DNA from: Stackebrandtia endophytica
GTDB taxonomy: Bacteria > Actinomycetota > Actinomycetes > Mycobacteriales > Micromonosporaceae
NCBI RefSeq assembly: GCF_006716355.1
Contig: NZ_VFOW01000001.1
Coordinates: 682,001 to 746,000, forward strand
Length of the DNA: 64,000 nucleotides
Reading direction: 5' to 3'
This document shows positions 47,521 to 56,542 of the stretch, piece after piece. The translations under genes were made by a program, and so were the position numbers. Under the pieces are notes generated by a model. The model worked only from the letters and a program-made list of their open reading frames with translations. It had not been told where the DNA came from and searched no databases. Within the stretch, counting starts at the first letter, position 1; the number at the start of each line of letters is the position of its first letter.

Positions 47521-48987
47521 ATGAACCAGCGGCGTGCCCAGATGGTGCTCGCCATGGTATTTGCCGTGCACGGCACGGTCTCGGGCAACTTCGCCACCCG
47601 AGTGCCATGGATTCAACAGCACCTGGGCCTTGGAGCCGGCCAGATCGGTCTGGCCCTGCTGTGCGTCGCGCTTGGTTCGTTTCTCGCCATCCCGGTCGCG
47701 GGTCGTCTGATCAACCGATTCGGTGCCCGCGCCGTCGTTCGCGTCGGCTTGCCGGCCATCGCCGTGGGCATCGCGCTCCCGGCCCTCATGCCGGGATTCA
47801 CCGCACTGTGCGCGCTGCTGCTGGTGTACGGCGTCGCCGTCGGCGCCACCGACACCGCCATGAAACAACAGGCCATCAGCGTCGAACGTGAAATGGCCAA
47901 ACCGATCATGTCGAGCCTGCACGGGCTGTGGAGCATCGGAACCCTGCTGGGCGCCGGCATGGGCACCGCAGCGACCTTCGCCGCCCTGGACGCGCGGATT
48001 CACCTGGGTGCGCTGGGCGTGGTCCTGTTGGTGACCTCGATCGGGCTGGGATTGGCACTGCCGTCGACCACCACGCAGCAGCCCGCGATCGCCGCGCCGA
48101 CCACGACCCGTCGTCGTCGGCTGCCCTCGCCGGCGGTGCTGGTGCTGGGTGTCCTCGGATTCTGCGCCGCGTTCGCCGAGGCGGCCGCGCACAACTGGAG
48201 CAGCGTCTTCGTCTCGCAGCTGCCCGACGGCGGTCCGGCGACCGCCTCGATCGGGTTCGCCGTCTTCGTCGCCGCCATGGCGGCCGGTCGCCTGTGCGGT
48301 GACAAGCTGGTGCAGCGGTTCGGCCCGGTCTCGGTGGTTCGGCTGGGCGGTATCGGCGCCGCCCTGGGCGCGCTGCTGGTGATGCAGGCGGCCGAGCCGG
48401 CCGTGGCGATGGTCGGCTTCGGGCTGATCGGCCTGGGTCTGGCCGCGATCGTTCCGGTGGTGGTGTCGGCGGCCAGCCGTACCGGCGCCAGCGCGGTGCC
48501 GACGGTCATTATGGGTTGCTACCTGGCGGGCCTGGCCTCGCCCGGCGCGATCGGCGGCATCGCCGACACCGCGTCGCTGGCGGTCGCCTTCGGTGTCACC
48601 GCCGCGATCGTCCTGGTCATCGTGGGCCTGGCCGGTTCGCTGCGTCCCGCCGAGGAGACCGGCACCGTCATCACCCGGGTTCCGGCCCTGCGCGCGGTGC
48701 GTACCAGCTTCACCAAGGTCGCGCGGTCCACGCCGGTCATGGCGCTCACACTGGGTCGCACCGGTCGCGCCAGCCAGGTCGCCGTCTCCATCAGCGAGCC
48801 GGTGATCGCCACGGCCCCGGTGTCGGTGAGCCTCGCGCCCACCCACTCGGAGCTCACCAGCGAGGCGATCGACACGGTGGTCCTCACCGAACCGGCCGAT
48901 CAGCATATGTCGCCGGCCATGCCGGCTCCCGACGACAATCCCACGGTGGAGATTCCGGCGGTACATCGCGCCGAACTCGCCGGTTGA
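47521..48987 (+). CDS. Major facilitator superfamily transporter
   Basis: The 488-residue protein has about 12 helices in the first 390 residues (for example GQIGLALLCVALGSFLAIPV, and the loop RLINRFGARAVVRVG). It resembles FucP/YbjJ-type MFS proteins often paired with ROK or LacI repressors. A hydrophilic C-terminal tail of about 95 residues is unusually long. GGAGG precedes the ATG. A 13-bp terminator follows. The substrate is unknown; a sugar is suggested by the ROK neighbour. Confidence 0.92.
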   Translation: MNQRRAQMVLAMVFAVHGTVSGNFATRVPWIQQHLGLGAGQIGLALLCVALGSFLAIPVAGRLINRFGARAVVRVGLPAIAVGIALPALMPGFTALCALLLVYGVAVGATDTAMKQQAISVEREMAKPIMSSLHGLWSIGTLLGAGMGTAATFAALDARIHLGALGVVLLVTSIGLGLALPSTTTQQPAIAAPTTTRRRRLPSPAVLVLGVLGFCAAFAEAAAHNWSSVFVSQLPDGGPATASIGFAVFVAAMAAGRLCGDKLVQRFGPVSVVRLGGIGAALGALLVMQAAEPAVAMVGFGLIGLGLAAIVPVVVSAASRTGASAVPTVIMGCYLAGLASPGAIGGIADTASLAVAFGVTAAIVLVIVGLAGSLRPAEETGTVITRVPALRAVRTSFTKVARSTPVMALTLGRTGRASQVAVSISEPVIATAPVSVSLAPTHSELTSEAIDTVVLTEPADQHMSPAMPAPDDNPTVEIPAVHRAELAG

Positions 48988-48989
48988 TT

Positions 48990-49020
48990 CGATCGGCTCC
49001 CGTCTTCCGGGAGCCGATCG
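48990..49020. terminator. Bidirectional terminator between MFS gene and nadE
   Basis: CGATCGGCTCCCG (48990-49002) and CGGGAGCCGATCG (49008-49020) form a perfect 13-bp stem with a five-base loop, followed by TTTCGT on the plus strand. Confidence 0.93.
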
Positions 49021-49031
49021 TTTCGTCGGTA

Positions 49032-50777
49032 TCAGCCTTCACGGAAGGCGTTGGTGATCGGCAGCCGGCGGTCACGGCCGAACGACTTGCCGGAGATCTT
49101 GGTGCCCGGCGCCGACTGCCGCCGCTTGTACTCGGCGGTGTCGATCAACCGCAGCACCCGGTCGACCACCGCGGCATCGTGACCGGCCTTGACCAGCTCA
49201 TCGCGGCTGGAGTCGCCGTCGACGTACCCGGTGATGATCGGGTCCAACACGTCGTAGGGCGGCAGCGAGTCGGTGTCGAGCTGATCGGGCCGCAGTTCGG
49301 CGCTCGGCGGCTTGGCGATGGTGTTCTCCGGGATCGGCCGAGGCTGGCCCAGTCGGTCGGCCTCGGCGTTGCGCCACCTCGCCAACGCGAACACCAGGGT
49401 CTTGACGACGTCTTTGATGGGCGCGTATCCACCGACGGAATCGCCGTAGAGCGTGGAGTACCCGACCGCGTACTCGCTCTTGTTGCCGGTGGCCAACACC
49501 AGGTGGCCGTGTTGGTTGGACAGTGCCATCAGCAGCAGTCCCCGCACCCGGGACTGGAGGTTCTCCACCGCCAGACCCGACAGCGCCACCTCGGCCATGA
49601 CGCTGTCGACGATGGCCTGAATGGGTTCGGTGGAGTAGTTGAGTCCGGTTCGTTTGGCCAGTTCGGCGGCGTCGTCGCGGGAGTGACCGGAGGAGTAACG
49701 GCTGGGCATGGACACCGCGTACACCTGCTCCGGGCCCAACGCGTCGACGGCCAATGCCGCGACGACGGCGGAGTCGATGCCACCGGACAGGGCCAACACC
49801 GCCGAGCCGAAGCCGTTCTTGGCGACGTAGTCGCGCAGTCCCACGACCAGGGCCTGCCAGGTTTCGGCGAGGTCGGGCAGCGGTTCCACCCAGGTCGCGT
49901 CGATCGACGCCTCGTGCTGCGGCGCCTCTTCGGTGACCACGGTGTGCCGCACACGCATCGCGGCACCGGTGACCTCGGGGATCTCGGTGGCGGCGGGCAG
50001 CTCCAGATCCGCCACCAGCAGCGCCTCGTCGAACTGCGGGCCGCGGGAGATGACGGTGCCGTCGGCGGCGACGATCATCGAGTCGCCGTCGAACACCAGC
50101 TCGTCCTGACCGCCGACGATGTTGACGTAGGCGACGGTGGCGTGGGCTTCGGCGGCACGTCGGGTGACCAGGGGGAGGCGACGCTCGTCCTTCTCCCGCT
50201 CATAGGGCGAGGCGTTGATGTTGACGACCAGCCCCACACCGGCCTGACCGGCGACTTCGAAGGGGCCGCCGGGCTGCCAGATGTCCTCACAGACGGTGAC
50301 GGCGATGTCAACCCCACCGACGCGAATGACCTGCAGGGTGTCGCCGGATACGAAGTACCGGGTCTCGTCGAAGACGCCGTAGTTGGGCAGATGGTGCTTG
50401 TAGTAGCGGGTCACGACCTCACCGCGGTGCAGTACGGCCAGTGCGTCGCGGGGACCGACGTCGCGGGCGGAGTCGGCGTCCAACCGAGCGGGGCCGTCGG
50501 CGTCGAGGTAGCCCACCACGACGACCAACTCCCCCAGGTCGGCCTCCTGCAACCGTCGTGCCACGGTGGTGACCGCCCGCCGACTTCCCTCCACGAAGGA
50601 GTCCCGGAACACCAGGTCCTCGACCGGGTATCCCGTCAGGACCATCTCGCCGAAGGCGACCAGATCGGCTCCGGCGTCCTTGGCCCGACGCGCGTACTCC
50701 ATCACGGTCGCGACGTTTCCATCGAGGTCGCCGACCGTGGTGTTGGTCTGGGCGAGCGCTATCCGCAGTGTCGACAT
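49032..50777 (-). CDS. nadE: Glutamine-dependent NAD+ synthetase
   Basis: NadE amidates deamido-NAD with glutamine as nitrogen donor. The 581-residue enzyme has an N-terminal nitrilase-type glutaminase (GEMVLTGYPVEDL with its glutamate, YYKHHLPNYGVFDE with its lysine, VCEDIW with the nucleophile cysteine) and a C-terminal synthetase with the P-loop LALSGGIDSAVVAALA and STLYGDSVGGYAPIKDV. Length and domain order match the two-domain form. It stands alone between two terminators. Confidence 0.97.
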   Translation of the reverse strand: MSTLRIALAQTNTTVGDLDGNVATVMEYARRAKDAGADLVAFGEMVLTGYPVEDLVFRDSFVEGSRRAVTTVARRLQEADLGELVVVVGYLDADGPARLDADSARDVGPRDALAVLHRGEVVTRYYKHHLPNYGVFDETRYFVSGDTLQVIRVGGVDIAVTVCEDIWQPGGPFEVAGQAGVGLVVNINASPYEREKDERRLPLVTRRAAEAHATVAYVNIVGGQDELVFDGDSMIVAADGTVISRGPQFDEALLVADLELPAATEIPEVTGAAMRVRHTVVTEEAPQHEASIDATWVEPLPDLAETWQALVVGLRDYVAKNGFGSAVLALSGGIDSAVVAALAVDALGPEQVYAVSMPSRYSSGHSRDDAAELAKRTGLNYSTEPIQAIVDSVMAEVALSGLAVENLQSRVRGLLLMALSNQHGHLVLATGNKSEYAVGYSTLYGDSVGGYAPIKDVVKTLVFALARWRNAEADRLGQPRPIPENTIAKPPSAELRPDQLDTDSLPPYDVLDPIITGYVDGDSSRDELVKAGHDAAVVDRVLRLIDTAEYKRRQSAPGTKISGKSFGRDRRLPITNAFREG

Positions 50778-50802
50778 GCCGCCATTGTGCTCTGCCGATC
50801 AT

Positions 50803-50841
50803 GACATCGCCACGGCCGGGTGGCCCGGTCGTGGCGATGTC
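50803..50841 (-). terminator. Terminator of phosphonate-type ABC operon
   Basis: Arms 50803-50820 and 50824-50841 form an 18-bp stem with one G-T pair and a three-base loop, 12 bases beyond the phnE stop on the minus strand. Confidence 0.9.
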
Positions 50842-50852
50842 GGTGACGTCGG

Positions 50853-52601
50853 TCAGCTCTTGGCGCCGGCCGTTCGCCGCAGCCAGATGGCGATCAGCTC
50901 GACCAGCATCACGATCGCGAACAACAGCAACGTGATGAGGGTTACCGTGCCGAATTCACGCACCCGCGAAGCCTGAAGCAGGTAGTACCCGATTCCGCCG
51001 GCGCCCACGATGCCCAGCAGCGTCGCCGAACGGATGTTGACGTCCAATTGGTACAGCAGGTGCCCGATGATGGCGGGCAGCGCCTGCGGCAGCGTCGCCG
51101 AGAAGAACACCTGCAGACGGGACGCCCCGGTGGCGCGCAACGCCTGCTCCACACCGGGGTCGACCTCCTCTACGGAGTCGGCCACGAGCTTGCCGAACAG
51201 TCCGATAGCGCCGATGGCCAGGGCGAGGGTTCCGGCGACGGCTCCCAAGCCGATCATGACCACGAAGATGATGGCCAGAATGAGTTCGGGGACGCCTCGC
51301 ACGCAGACGATGAAGATCCGGAACATCTTGCCCAACCAGGAACGCGGTGCGACGTTGCGGGCCGCCAACACTCCCACCGGCAGCGCGAGGACCGCGCCGA
51401 TGACGGTGGCGGCGAATGCGACCTGCAGGGTGATGAACATCGCGTCCACCAGCACCTCGGTGGGAACCCCGCCGGTGTTGGGCGGCCACAGGTTGAGACT
51501 GCCGCCTCCCGAGCCCAGATCGAACAGGTCCTGACCGACGAATCCCAGTGATGCCAACACGATCAGCGTGGCGAACAACGCCGAGGCGAACTTGCCCAAT
51601 CGGGACGCACCCATCGGGACCTTGACGCGTCGAGCGGCGGGCTCGGCCGGGGTGGTGTCGGCGGCGGCCGCGGCGGGTTGCGGCTCGGCCTTGGCGCCGG
51701 TGGCCCGGCGGCGTGCGCGGTCGGCCAGGCCGAGGATTCCACCGCGTTGCCGGGTGGCGTCGGGCCCGAGGATCGCGCGACGTACGGCGCCCGAGATCAG
51801 CTCCATCACGATGCACAGCGCCAGCACGATCAGTGCCAGCGCGATACCTCGTGGGAAGTTGAGGGTCTCGATCGCGTTCTTGATCTCCTTGCCGATGCCG
51901 GCGACACCGACGAATCCCAACAGGACCGAGATGCGCAGGTTGATGTCGAGGCGGTGCATCGCGGTGGCGACGAACGACGGCATCACCTGTGGCAGCACCC
52001 CGCTGACCAGCTGCTGGAGGCGTCGGGCCCCGGTGGCTCGGATGGCGGTTCGCGGGCCCTCGTCGATCTGTTCGATGGCGTCGGCGTACAGCTTGCCGAT
52101 CATGCCGATGGAGTGAAGCCCCATCGCCAGGACTCCGGGGATCACACCCAACCCGATGAGTCGGATGAAGATGATCGCGAACACCAGGTCGGGGATGGCT
52201 CGCATCGCCACGATCAGCGCGCGTGAGCCCATCCGGGTGAATCGATTGTGAGTGGTGTTGCCCGCCGCCCAGAACGCGAGGGGGATGCTCAGGATCATCG
52301 ACAGCAGGGTCGCGGCGATGACGATCGCCAGCGTCTGTCCGATGAGGAACAGGGTTTCGCCCAGCGGCGGGAAGTCCAGTGGCACGATGCGCTGGAGGAA
52401 CGCGGTGGCGTTGTCGACGCTGTCCAGCAGGGTCGCGACGTTGATGCGCAGGTCTATCAGCGACCACACCGCGAAGCCGAGCATCGCCAACCCGACCAGT
52501 GCCGCGCCGATGGTCGACACTCGTGGCCGGGCGAGGGTCCGGTGGTGGCGTGGGGAGGCCGTCTGATCGGGTGTGGTCTTCTCAGGGGTCAATGTGTCCA
52601 T
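50853..52601 (-). CDS. phnE: Phosphonate-type ABC transporter, fused double permease
   Basis: The 582-residue protein is two PhnE-type permeases in tandem. Each half has about six helices and the EAA loop: DEGPRTAIRATGARRLQQLV in the first half and VDPGVEQALRATGASRLQVF in the second, each followed by a conserved glycine segment (VGVAGIGKEIK; VGAGGIGYYLL). An Ala/Pro-rich linker near 300-325 joins them. Usually the permease is one 260-300-residue protein that dimerises, or two separate genes. It starts five bases after phnC and is translationally coupled. Confidence 0.93.
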   Translation of the reverse strand: MDTLTPEKTTPDQTASPRHHRTLARPRVSTIGAALVGLAMLGFAVWSLIDLRINVATLLDSVDNATAFLQRIVPLDFPPLGETLFLIGQTLAIVIAATLLSMILSIPLAFWAAGNTTHNRFTRMGSRALIVAMRAIPDLVFAIIFIRLIGLGVIPGVLAMGLHSIGMIGKLYADAIEQIDEGPRTAIRATGARRLQQLVSGVLPQVMPSFVATAMHRLDINLRISVLLGFVGVAGIGKEIKNAIETLNFPRGIALALIVLALCIVMELISGAVRRAILGPDATRQRGGILGLADRARRRATGAKAEPQPAAAAADTTPAEPAARRVKVPMGASRLGKFASALFATLIVLASLGFVGQDLFDLGSGGGSLNLWPPNTGGVPTEVLVDAMFITLQVAFAATVIGAVLALPVGVLAARNVAPRSWLGKMFRIFIVCVRGVPELILAIIFVVMIGLGAVAGTLALAIGAIGLFGKLVADSVEEVDPGVEQALRATGASRLQVFFSATLPQALPAIIGHLLYQLDVNIRSATLLGIVGAGGIGYYLLQASRVREFGTVTLITLLLFAIVMLVELIAIWLRRTAGAKS

Positions 52602-52606
52602 ATGGA

Positions 52607-53416
52607 TCAGTCCGCCACCGCTTCGGCGACGTTCTCTGCGCCGACGCGAGCGTAGATCGACATCGCCTCGGAGTGGTCGATCTCGGCGACGGGCTGGTCC
52701 ATCACGACCTTCCCGGTGTGCAACCCGATGATCCGGTCACCCCAGGCGAGCGCGAGATCGACCTGGTGCAGGCTGCACAGGACGGTCAGCCGCTCCTCGG
52801 TGGCCACCTGGTGGATCAGTTCCATGACCTGGTGGGACGACTCGGGGTCCAGGGAGGCGACCGGCTCGTCGGCCAACAGGATCTCCGGCTTCTGCATCAT
52901 CGCGCGGGCGATCGCCACCCGCTGTTGTTGGCCGCCGGAGAGGGTGTCGGCGCGCTGGAAGGCCCGGTCGCCGAGACCGACCCGGTCCAGCTGGTCCAGG
53001 GCCTGCAACCGAACCGCCCTGGGGTAGGTCGGCAACCCCAGTCGGGGGCCCCACAGCCGTGACAGTGCGCCGGTGCACACGTTCTCCAACACCGTCAGGG
53101 TCGGCACCAGGTGAAACTGCTGGAAGACGAAACCGATGCGACTGCGCAACCGGCGCAGCGCCTTCGGACGCGCGGTCGGCACGTCGGTATCCAGGACGCG
53201 AACGTTTCCGGAGGTGGGAAGTTGCAGCCCGTCGACGTGACGCAGCAGCGTGGACTTTCCCGATCCCGAGAGGCCCAACAGCACGACCACCTCTCCGAAG
53301 CGCGCCGTCAGCGATACGTCGTCTAGTGCGGTGACCGATCCGAAGATCTTGGAGACACCGTCAAACCGAACGGCCTCGTCGGAGGCGGCTTCGGGGAGTT
53401 GATCGTTTGAATTCAC
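52607..53416 (-). CDS. phnC: Phosphonate-type ABC transporter ATP-binding protein
   Basis: The 269-residue ATPase has Walker A GLSGSGKSTLLRHV, the Q-loop in GFVFQQFHLVP, signature LSGGQQQRVAIARA, Walker B ILLADEPVASLD and H-loop CSLHQVD, all typical of PhnC. GTG 53416 is preferred with AAGGA six bases upstream; the frame open to 53509 is unconserved. It powers uptake with the adjacent PhnD and fused PhnE. Phosphonate, phosphite or phosphate are possible substrates; no C-P lyase genes are near. Confidence 0.94.
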   Translation of the reverse strand: MNSNDQLPEAASDEAVRFDGVSKIFGSVTALDDVSLTARFGEVVVLLGLSGSGKSTLLRHVDGLQLPTSGNVRVLDTDVPTARPKALRRLRSRIGFVFQQFHLVPTLTVLENVCTGALSRLWGPRLGLPTYPRAVRLQALDQLDRVGLGDRAFQRADTLSGGQQQRVAIARAMMQKPEILLADEPVASLDPESSHQVMELIHQVATEERLTVLCSLHQVDLALAWGDRIIGLHTGKVVMDQPVAEIDHSEAMSIYARVGAENVAEAVAD

Positions 53417-53532
53417 TCCGAGTCCTTGGAGGGTATGGGGATGCGGACGGTCGGGTGTGGTGGGTGGAGACGACCGGTGACCGGAACTCGGCATCCGGGC
53501 GCCTCTCAACCCACCACGGGGTTCGCCGGGTT

Positions 53533-54477
53533 CTATGCGGCGTTGCAGGCGGCGGCTTGGGTCGCCTCACACACTGCGATGAGACTGTCGTAGTAGTTGT
53601 CCTCGACCGGCTGCCAACCCCAGATGCGCTGGTCGGTCAGGTCGCAGTCGCCCTCTTCGCAGTACCCGTTGGCGACCAGGTAATCCTGGTTGGCCTGGTC
53701 GGCGAAGATGGTCTTGATCTTCTCCAGCAGCTCGGCTTCGAGTCCGTTATAGACGGTGATCGGGGGCTCGACGATGGTCTCGGACTTCCAGACGACCTTC
53801 AGGTCGCCCTCGGCCAGGTCGCCCTTCTCGATCAGGGTGGAGTCGATCATGCTGTCCAGCGCGAATCCGGCGTCGCAGTCACCGCTGGCGACCGCCAGCG
53901 CGGAGGCGTCGTGGCCGCCGGCCAGGACCTCGTCCCAGTCGCCCATCTCGATTCCGGCGTCCAGCAGCCCCTTGACGGGGTAGAGGTAACCGGAGGTGGA
54001 GCTGACGTCGACGAAGCACAGGCGCTTGCCGGCGAAGTCTTCGATGGATTCGATGTCGGAGTCGGCGGGTACGACACCGTAGGCCAGGTAGCCGGGCGGA
54101 ACGTCCTTCTCCTTGATCATGGCGCCCAGCACCGAGATGTCGGAGCCGGTCTGAACCGCCTGGTAGTAGGCGAGCGGACCGTACTGAGCAATGTGGATCT
54201 TTCCGGTGCGCTGCCCTTCGATGGCGGCCGCGTAACTGGTGACCGGGTCGAAGCGCACGTCGATGCCGAGTTCCTTTTCGAGCATCTCGATGACCGGGGC
54301 ATAGGTGTTGCTGAGGTCGGTGCCTTCTTCGGCCGGGACACCGCTGATGACGAGCGTTTCCGGCGTGATGCCCTCGCCACTCGACGTGGGGTCGGCGCTC
54401 TCTCCGCATGCGGTGAGCGCGAGCACCGCGGTGGCGGCAACCGCTGTCAGCCGCAGGAGGCTTGTGCGTCGTCTCAT
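53533..54477 (-). CDS. phnD: Phosphonate-type ABC transporter substrate-binding lipoprotein
   Basis: The 314-residue protein has a lipoprotein signal with lipobox LTAC (Cys24) and then a PhnD-type binding domain (VSGVPAEEGTDLSNTYAPVI, QYGPLAYYQAVQTG, CFVDVSSTSGYLYPVKGLLD). It should be anchored to the outer face of the membrane. ATG 54477 follows AAGGAG at ten bases; the frame open to 54633 is upstream noise. The 116 bp to phnC contain no clear terminator, so the three genes are probably one operon. Substrate as for phnC. Confidence 0.94.
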   Translation of the reverse strand: MRRRTSLLRLTAVAATAVLALTACGESADPTSSGEGITPETLVISGVPAEEGTDLSNTYAPVIEMLEKELGIDVRFDPVTSYAAAIEGQRTGKIHIAQYGPLAYYQAVQTGSDISVLGAMIKEKDVPPGYLAYGVVPADSDIESIEDFAGKRLCFVDVSSTSGYLYPVKGLLDAGIEMGDWDEVLAGGHDASALAVASGDCDAGFALDSMIDSTLIEKGDLAEGDLKVVWKSETIVEPPITVYNGLEAELLEKIKTIFADQANQDYLVANGYCEEGDCDLTDQRIWGWQPVEDNYYDSLIAVCEATQAAACNAA

Positions 54478-54668
54478 TTGAGGGGGTCTCCTTGTGGCCG
54501 CCAGATGTGGATGCGGCCGATCGGGGTACGAATATCGGTGCCGGCACGCGGTCTCGTGGTCCGGGTGCGTGAGGGCCGGGTGCCAGGGCGAGACGGACAA
54601 TACCAAATATTCCAATGTCGAGATGGTAAACATCCGGCACCGATTTACACATCAAGCTGGGGCAACCC

Positions 54669-55424
54669 TCAGGCCACCAACAAGTAACCGCCCACAATCA
54701 GTCCATAGCAGACTATGAAGGCCCGCAGTATCGGCTGTGGCAGTCGCCGCGCCAGTCGGGCGCCGAGGAATCCGCCGATGATCGCCGTGGGCGCCAACAC
54801 CGCCACGCTGATCCACGACACCGGCGCGACCAGGCCGTACACCAGGACCGTCACCAGGCCCACCAGCGCCGACAGCACGTTCTTGACCGCCGAGACCCGG
54901 GCCAGCGATTCCGGCAGCACCAATGCCAGACCCGCGACCAGCATCACACCCAGGGCCGCACCGAAGTAGCCGCCGTAGACGCACCCGACGCCGACCAACA
55001 CGTGCAACAGAACGGATTGGCGCGCCGCCGACAGGGTGTGCGGCTGCCCGACCCACCGTCGAATCCGCGACTGGAACGCCAGCATCAGCGCGGCGAGGAT
55101 GACCAGATAGGGCACCACCGCCTCGAAGGTCGACGCCGGGCTCAACAGCAGCAGTGCGGTGCCCGCCAGGGTTCCCAGCACGGCGGTGGGCAGCAGGCCG
55201 ACGGTGCGCCGGCGTTGCCCGACCAGGTCGGCTCGGCTGCCGAACACCGCTGCCAGGTATCCCGGGCACACCGCGATCGAGTTGGTCACGTTGGCGGCGA
55301 CCGGGGGCAACCCGGTCGCCAACAGCGCCGGATACGTGATCAGCGATCCACCACCGGCCAGGGCGTTCACCGAGCCGGCGGCCAGACCGGCGACCAGCAA
55401 TAGGACGGTCGACGTTGGCTCCAT
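54669..55424 (-). CDS. TauE/SafE family membrane protein
   Basis: The 251-residue protein has seven to eight helices and family motifs in duplicated halves: GLAAGSVNALAGGGSLITYP with PPVAANVTNS in the first half, and VGVGCVYGGYFGAALGVMLV with RVSAVKNVLSA in the second. TauE/SafE proteins export sulfite or sulfonates and related anions. ATG 55424 lies 27 bp from the 5' end of rnpB on the opposite strand; the longer frame to 55586 would cross rnpB and is rejected. Its proximity to phnD (same strand, 190 bp upstream) need not be functional. Confidence 0.9.
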   Translation of the reverse strand: MEPTSTVLLLVAGLAAGSVNALAGGGSLITYPALLATGLPPVAANVTNSIAVCPGYLAAVFGSRADLVGQRRRTVGLLPTAVLGTLAGTALLLLSPASTFEAVVPYLVILAALMLAFQSRIRRWVGQPHTLSAARQSVLLHVLVGVGCVYGGYFGAALGVMLVAGLALVLPESLARVSAVKNVLSALVGLVTVLVYGLVAPVSWISVAVLAPTAIIGGFLGARLARRLPQPILRAFIVCYGLIVGGYLLVA

Positions 55425-55451
55425 GGGCGAACACACTACGATTAGCGTCGC

Positions 55452-55850
55452 GGACGAGTCAGCCAGGTGGTCGCGGCGGGGGCATTGCCCACGTCGAGGA
55501 ACGTCCGGACTCCGCAGGGCAGGGTGGTTGTTAACGGCAACCCGGGGTGACCCGCGGGACAGTGCCACAGAAAACAGACCGCCCACTTCATGTGGGTAAG
55601 GGTGAAACGGTGGTGTAAGAGACCACCAGCGTCCTCGGTGACGGGGACGGCTAGGTAAACCCCACCCGGAGCAAGGTCAAGAGGAACCCTCGGGTTCTGC
55701 GCGAGCGTTCGAGGACTGCCCGTCCGAGCTCGCGGGTAGACCGCTGGAGCGTGTCGGCGACGGCATGCCTAGATGGATGGCCACCGGCCGGGGCAATGCG
55801 GTAACGCGCCCCGGCAACAGGATCCGGCGTACCGGCTGACTCGTCCGCTT
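55452..55850 (+). ncRNA. rnpB: RNase P RNA (class A, actinobacterial)
   Basis: The catalytic RNA that removes 5' leaders from pre-tRNAs. The P1 helix is visible as GGACGAGTCAGCC (55452-55464) pairing with GGCTGACTCGTCC (55834-55846). Conserved internal blocks are present: GAGGAACGTCCGGACTCC near 55496, the ACAGAAAACAGACCGCC block near 55567, GGGTGAAACGGTGGTGTAAG near 55600 and AGGTAAACCCCACCCGGAGC near 55653, then CTAGATGGATGGCC near 55769. The exact ends are estimated from P1. Confidence 0.96.
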
Positions 55851-55935
55851 CACCCTCGGCTCACGGCGAGGGCACCCGCATCGGGCTTCGGGCGTGACGG
55901 CCGGGCGGGTGCGACCTATACGCCGCACCGACCCT

Positions 55936-56487
55936 TCACCCCGTCCTCGGGATGCGGTCGGACAGGTCCGTCAACAGGGTCCCCAACAGCTCCGCCAGCT
56001 GGGTGCGTTGCGGCTGGGACAACGACGTGAGGCAGTCGTGTTCCCGGCGCAGGATGTCACCGACCACCGCGTCGACCCGTTCGAAGCCGAGGGGGGTCAG
56101 GGTCACCAACACCGTCCGGGGTCGGCCTCCGGCGTTGGTCCGGGTGACCAGCCCTCGCTGCTCGGCCCGCGCGACGCGCTGCGAGATCGCTCCGGCGGTC
56201 ACCAGACTGCGATCGGCCAGTTCACGGGTCGCCAATCGGTAGGGCGGTCCGGCTCGTCGCAGCGTGCTCAGCAGGTCGAGGGTGGCGGGGTCCATGTCGT
56301 GGTCGACCAGCAGTCGACGGCGGTCGTCGGCTAGCAGCTTTCCGATCCGCCACAGTGGAGTTATCACGGATATCGAGTCGACCGGCAGGTCGGGGCGTTC
56401 GGCACGCCAGGCGGCGGCGATCTCCTCGGCCGACATCGAGCCGGGCTGATCGAGCGGATAGCCGGCATCGGCAACGGGGTCGGTCAT
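55936..56487 (-). CDS. MarR family transcriptional regulator
   Basis: The 183-residue protein has a MarR-type winged helix at about 75-150 (STLRRAGPPYRLATRELADR, SLVTAGAISQRVARAEQRGL, NAGGRPRTVLVTLTPLG) with flanking dimerisation helices. Start ATG 56487 has AGGAG six bases upstream. It is divergent from an SDR gene, with an AT-rich dyad in the 55-bp gap, so it probably represses both until its ligand binds. Confidence 0.93.
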   Translation of the reverse strand: MTDPVADAGYPLDQPGSMSAEEIAAAWRAERPDLPVDSISVITPLWRIGKLLADDRRRLLVDHDMDPATLDLLSTLRRAGPPYRLATRELADRSLVTAGAISQRVARAEQRGLVTRTNAGGRPRTVLVTLTPLGFERVDAVVGDILRREHDCLTSLSQPQRTQLAELLGTLLTDLSDRIPRTG

Positions 56488-56503
56488 GTCGAACTCCTGA
56501 TAT

Positions 56504-56517
56504 ATTTAGGTCTAAAT
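56504..56517. promoter_or_regulatory. Dyad operator between MarR and SDR genes
   Basis: ATTTAG-GT-CTAAAT is a perfect 6-bp dyad with a two-base centre in an AT-rich gap. Its position over both divergent promoters suits MarR binding. Confidence 0.65.
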
Positions 56518-56542
56518 TTACACCTTGAGAGTAAGGACCAGC

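Noticed and set aside
47515-48966. 483-codon minus-strand frame opposite the MFS gene
   Set aside because: Composition (Gly, His, Arg, Asp, Gln) is that of an antisense shadow and the plus strand encodes an obvious transporter.
53456-53515. Inverted repeat GTGGTGGGT / ACCCACCAC between phnD and phnC
   Set aside because: The arms are nine bases with a loop of more than 40 bases, so a stable terminator is unlikely.
54595-54660. Possible PHO box upstream of phnD
   Set aside because: Only one unit close to GTTCACC (GTTTACC) is seen on the minus strand, with no properly spaced second copy.
55853-55880. Hairpin CCCTCG / CGAGGG after rnpB as a terminator
   Set aside because: Only six base pairs with an eight-base loop; plausible but too weak to list as a feature.
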